Positions 61,593 through 64,000 of a stretch of DNA of 64,000 nt are shown piece after piece (position 1 is the first letter of the stretch; every line of letters begins with the position of its first letter). The notes beneath the pieces were generated by a model. That model was not told the DNA's origin and searched no databases. It worked only from the letters and a program-made list of their open reading frames with translations. Origin of the DNA: Niastella yeongjuensis (GTDB taxonomy: Bacteria; Bacteroidota; Bacteroidia; Chitinophagales; Chitinophagaceae); assembly GCF_900110245.1 (NCBI RefSeq), contig NZ_FOCZ01000009.1, positions 270,644-334,643 on the forward strand. The letters are read 5' to 3'. Position numbers and translations under genes: made by a program.

Positions 61593-63005
61593 TTAAGCCG
61601 CAATCGGACTATTTCTATACAACAGAGCCTCATTTAAGCTTAAGTTCTCTGGTCGCCAATGTTCAACACTTAACTTTGGTGCAAAACCTATAGCTCTTTC
61701 CATTTCCTCACAAAGAATCATTTGAACATACCCCTCGTTGCCTTTCGTTGTTATAATACTATCATGAATGGTAAATATAGGCAGCTTGCTTTTTTCTCTG
61801 GCAATACGTTTTGTAACAACCTGAAGAACTAAATAACTTTCAATTCTTTGCAGAAGCCTGGGCAAATTGGTTTTATCATGTTTTTTTATCAGGTTAAATA
61901 ACTTATATACTGTTGGAAAATGCTTTTTAAATAAACGCTTAGGCTCTGCATCAGCTTGCCCAATATATCGATTATCAGTAAATAGCACCTGAAATACAGA
62001 TGCCTTTATTGCCTTTTTCCCATTAACCCCGATGAGCATTTCTTTTTCAATATACCCATAGAAATTGCCGCTTTTCACTAACTCTATATACAGTTTTAAA
62101 TCACTACTATTGCAGGTTTTCACATCTTTGCATAACATAATGAAAGAAGAAAGTAAAGAACAAGAAGAAGAAAATATATCCTTCTTATATAGAGGATAAA
62201 CATCCATTACACCTAACACACCATTACAATCCTCTACCCAAAATGATGGATTAAGCAATATAGTACTAAGATATGGTTGACTATTATTAATATCAATAGA
62301 AACAAGATCTAATCCATTGAAACTAAGACAATTTCTGATAGGACTATACATATTAGATAAAACAGAGTGTAATCTACATACATTACTATCAATAGAAATC
62401 GAAAAAGCCGCGCTGGCAATTTTTTCAATGTTAATCACTGCGCAATTATACTGTTGCCAAGGGTTCTTATCAGAATGTTTGGCCCGTAAACGCTGCAAAG
62501 GTGGACGCGAAAGTTTCCTATGCAAATCCTCTTTTACATACTCCATCGCCAAGTCATAGTCTATCTGCAGATCAGGATTATACCATTTTAGTAAGTGATT
62601 GAATTTCCTTTTTACTGAAACGCTTAATTTATTTTCGCTCTTTTCTGATTGCTGCAACACCTTGTCGCTACCATGGACAACCTTAATTGCCTGGCAATAT
62701 GTCCATACCAATCTATAGCCCTTCGATTTCTTTCCCATTATATACTGATTATCACTTTCAACAATTTTGTGAATCAACAGGTAATCAAAATAAGCGCGGT
62801 AATTCCGTACCTTTCGTTGTAATAGCGAGGAATTTATTGGCACATATCCACTTCTAGTTTCAAGCCCTTTGTTTGTGGCAGGAATCCAATTGATAAGATG
62901 AATAATGTACAATAAGTGCTCCTTTTTGAAACTCTTAATATTTGTTGGTGGCCACTCCTGTAACACTCTATCAATGTCAAGATTAGCCGGTATAAAGTAT
63001 TTCAT
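61593..63005 (-). CDS. Family A DNA polymerase-like protein (divergent), element-borne
   Basis: This is a 470-residue protein with no close family recognised by eye. Residues of about 25-105 look like a winged-helix region (FKKEHLLYIIHLINWIP, SLLQRKVRNYRAYFDYLLIH). The C-terminal half carries motifs in the order of DNA polymerase I. These are R-x-H-S (210-214); motif A DLVSIDINNSQPYL with Asp238; a motif B-like helix KKAIKASVFQVLFT, with the K-x3-F spacing of the O-helix; and motif C FTIHDSI with His414-Asp415. The exonuclease domains are absent. A replication protein of a mobile element is inferred, but a decayed or non-catalytic relative cannot be excluded. An upstream terminator separates it from the VOC gene. 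Confidence 0.6.
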   Translation of the reverse strand: MKYFIPANLDIDRVLQEWPPTNIKSFKKEHLLYIIHLINWIPATNKGLETRSGYVPINSSLLQRKVRNYRAYFDYLLIHKIVESDNQYIMGKKSKGYRLVWTYCQAIKVVHGSDKVLQQSEKSENKLSVSVKRKFNHLLKWYNPDLQIDYDLAMEYVKEDLHRKLSRPPLQRLRAKHSDKNPWQQYNCAVINIEKIASAAFSISIDSNVCRLHSVLSNMYSPIRNCLSFNGLDLVSIDINNSQPYLSTILLNPSFWVEDCNGVLGVMDVYPLYKKDIFSSSCSLLSSFIMLCKDVKTCNSSDLKLYIELVKSGNFYGYIEKEMLIGVNGKKAIKASVFQVLFTDNRYIGQADAEPKRLFKKHFPTVYKLFNLIKKHDKTNLPRLLQRIESYLVLQVVTKRIAREKSKLPIFTIHDSIITTKGNEGYVQMILCEEMERAIGFAPKLSVEHWRPENLSLNEALLYRNSPIAA

Positions 63006-63046
63006 TTTAATACAATAAGTTTAAAACAATTTTCGATTCATAGAAA

Positions 63047-63071
63047 AAGGAGCCCTTCCATTGGGCTCCTT
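63047..63071 (-). terminator. Rho-independent terminator after VOC gene
   Basis: The arms 63047-63055 and 63063-63071 (AAGGAGCCC/GGGCTCCTT) have a 7-nt loop, with a T-run on the minus strand. It ends the HTH/VOC unit, so the polymerase-like gene must have its own promoter. Confidence 0.9.
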
Positions 63072-63077
63072 AGCATT

Positions 63078-63491
63078 TTACAAATAGCGGTCCTCATCAT
63101 AATCCACAAGTTCTAAGCAATAACCATCCGGGTCTTTTAATTCACCGATATTAAATATTACTCCCCTATACATGTCATGCGGTTCTACGTTTACGTATTT
63201 AAACCCATATAAAAGCAAATCTTCATAAGCATCAACATGAGTGATTCCGTTATCATCGTCTGCGGTGAATTCGATTGATATTTTCCCTTCGTGTTCACCA
63301 ATTACATTAGATTGTTTTAAACGAACTACAAAATCACTAGAAGGAGATAACTTCATATCACAGAAGGAGTATTCTGATGTATCGTTACGATTTTCCTCAA
63401 AGAGACCAAGCCTCCCGTAAAAATGTATTGATTCATCTAAATTCTTAACCCAGAGGCTAACTACGCTAAATTTAATTTTTCCCTTTTTCAT
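63078..63491 (-). CDS. VOC-superfamily (glyoxalase/bleomycin-resistance-like) protein
   Basis: This is a 137-residue protein with the beta-alpha-beta-beta-beta outline of the VOC fold. It opens with KFSVVSLWVKNLDESIHFYG followed by RLGLFEENR. The second half has YGFKYVNVEPHDMYRGVI, then the typical closing LKDPDGYCLELVDYDED (D-P-D-G plus Glu). Metal ligands of glyoxalase type cannot be assigned with certainty. It overlaps the stop of the truncated HTH gene by 4 bp (ATGA), so they were one operon. Substrate unknown. Confidence 0.87.
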   Translation of the reverse strand: MKKGKIKFSVVSLWVKNLDESIHFYGRLGLFEENRNDTSEYSFCDMKLSPSSDFVVRLKQSNVIGEHEGKISIEFTADDDNGITHVDAYEDLLLYGFKYVNVEPHDMYRGVIFNIGELKDPDGYCLELVDYDEDRYL

Positions 63492-63787
63492 GCCCGGTTT
63501 GTATTTATAGTCAGTAAATTAATTGCTTTTGCCTGAATACTTTTTGTTGTGGCTTTCCGTTTAGAAACAACCCATTCATCGAGGTCTTCTTTCAAAAAAT
63601 AAATCTTTCCTCCTGTTGGTGAGTATACTGGTAGCTTTCTTGTACTACTAAGTTTGTATAACTGATTTATTGTATAATCCGATCCATCCTGACCACCTGT
63701 ACCGATGATGCTGACCACTTGTTCCGGCCATGCTGACCACCCCTTCTCTAAGTAAGTTGATTTGATTATTCCGGTGATGTTGACCAC
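63488..63787 (-). pseudogene. Excisionase-like HTH gene, 5' part replaced by IS21 end
   Basis: The C-terminal part is an excisionase/MerR-like HTH: DYTINQLYKLSSTRKLPVYS followed by GGKIYFLKEDLDEWV, then a Lys/Thr-rich tail. The usual N-terminal half of the HTH is missing. The frame continues upstream into the IS21 terminal repeats (VVSIIGTGGQDG is encoded by repeat sequence) and uses a GTG at 63787 inside a repeat. Truncation by insertion is therefore likely, with a junction near 63671 or 63698. A functional product is doubtful. It preceded the VOC gene in its operon. Confidence 0.65.
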
Positions 63788-63921
63788 CTATTTGTTGGTT
63801 TGTTCCGGATCATTCCGGTGATGCTGACCACCCTGGTGCACAAAGTTGCCAGATGTCATTCCGGCAATGTTGACCACCATCGTGACTTTACGCGTCTGCC
63901 ATTCCGGCGATGCTGACCACT
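63676..63921 (+). repeat. Seven phased terminal repeats, consensus TTCCGGTGATGCTGACCACC
   Basis: The core CTGACCAC (or TTGACCAC) begins at 63689, 63711, 63733, 63780, 63824, 63870 and 63913. The steps are 22, 22, 47, 44, 46 and 43 bp, close to two or four helical turns. The fifth to seventh copies keep the full ATTCCGG(T/C)(G/A)ATG front half. Confidence 0.85.
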
Positions 63922-63936
63922 TCAGGCGCTTTTTCT

Positions 63937-64000
63937 GTAATCGTTTTGCTTTGCAGCTTTTTGAACATCAACTGCAAAGAATGGCTGGAAAAACGATTAC
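63937..64000 (+). promoter_or_regulatory. Long inverted repeat enclosing the istA start codon
   Basis: GTAATCGTTTT (63937-63947) pairs with AAAACGATTAC (63990-64000), and CTTTGCAG (63949-63956) with CTGCAAAG (63972-63979). The ATG at 63981 falls in the asymmetric internal loop. In RNA read from outside the element this stem would surround the start codon. The outer stem may extend beyond the window. Confidence 0.65.
63981..64000 (+). CDS. istA: istA transposase start (partial)
   Basis: Only the first 20 bases are in the window. They read MAGKTI and then the first two bases of a Thr codon, which fits IS21-family IstA openings in Bacteroidota. The terminal repeats upstream support the identification. 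The coding region continues beyond the right edge, so the DDE domain cannot be checked. Confidence 0.55.

Larger units (their letters stand above)
63671..64000 (+). mobile_element. IS21-family insertion sequence, left end (runs off window)
   Basis: The segment contains seven copies of a terminal repeat with core CTGACCAC, followed by the start of a gene whose first residues (MAGKTIT) match IS21-type IstA openings. IS21 elements have multiple terminal repeats bound by IstA. The outer limit is uncertain; TGT at 63671 or 63698 are candidates. Only the left end is in the window. Confidence 0.7.

Overview
The window reads as chromosomal DNA of a Bacteroidota bacterium, most likely of the Chitinophagaceae (Chitinophaga/Niastella type). 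This is inferred from SusC/SusD pairs, FAS1-domain lipoproteins, a secreted protein with a type IX secretion C-terminal signal, promoters of the TAnnTTTG (-7) type, and the absence of Shine-Dalgarno sequences. No tRNA, rRNA or CRISPR array was seen. All family assignments come from reading motifs by eye; no search was run.

Layout. (1) 1-13.4 kb, minus strand: an outer-membrane uptake locus of FAS1 lipoprotein, SusC, SusD, two more FAS1 lipoproteins and a second SusC cut by the window edge. It has no glycoside hydrolase. (2) 13.9-18.1 kb, plus strand: an AraC regulator, an AhpD-like protein with a strong terminator, and a beta-helix protein with a T9SS tail. (3) 18.2-22.0 kb: a CheB-CheR-PAS-histidine kinase hybrid and its receiver protein. 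(4) 22.2-26.3 kb: a B12/radical SAM protein and a fatty-acid desaturase in one operon, flanked by two paralogous regulators that join an HMA-like domain to an AraC helix-turn-helix. (5) 26.4-35.3 kb: an envelope and stress region with an antiporter, small membrane proteins, SPW, YciE/DUF892, YihY, AI-2E, CsbD-like and paralogous coiled-coil proteins. Many of its genes share one promoter architecture. (6) 35.7-40.6 kb: two GT4 glycosyltransferases, an (alpha/alpha)6-type protein and a GH130 enzyme. (7) 40.7-42.3 kb: an array of small RRM RNA-binding proteins; a fourth lies at 34.3 kb. (8) 42.4-57.4 kb: aldehyde/redox detoxification (PaoABC-like molybdoenzyme, aldo/keto reductase, DJ-1/Hsp31, SDR, DoxX) with a GAF-repeat sigma-54 activator, an AraC and a MocR regulator. 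(9) 57.8-64 kb: accessory DNA with an XRE/SecB-like pair, DUF1508, a further XRE, a protein with family A DNA polymerase-like motifs, a VOC protein and the end of an IS21-family element that runs off the window.

The main discovery candidate is a two-part promoter, GTGTGAATNATGTAATT followed 57-59 bp later by YAnnTTTR. It occurs seven times between 25.4 and 35.0 kb. Two copies drive only very short transcripts that end in hairpins, which makes these small RNA candidates or gene relics. Other candidates are the conserved leader shared by RRM genes 7 kb apart, the polymerase-like protein, and the IS21 end with repeats spaced at about 22/44 bp and a hairpin around the istA start.
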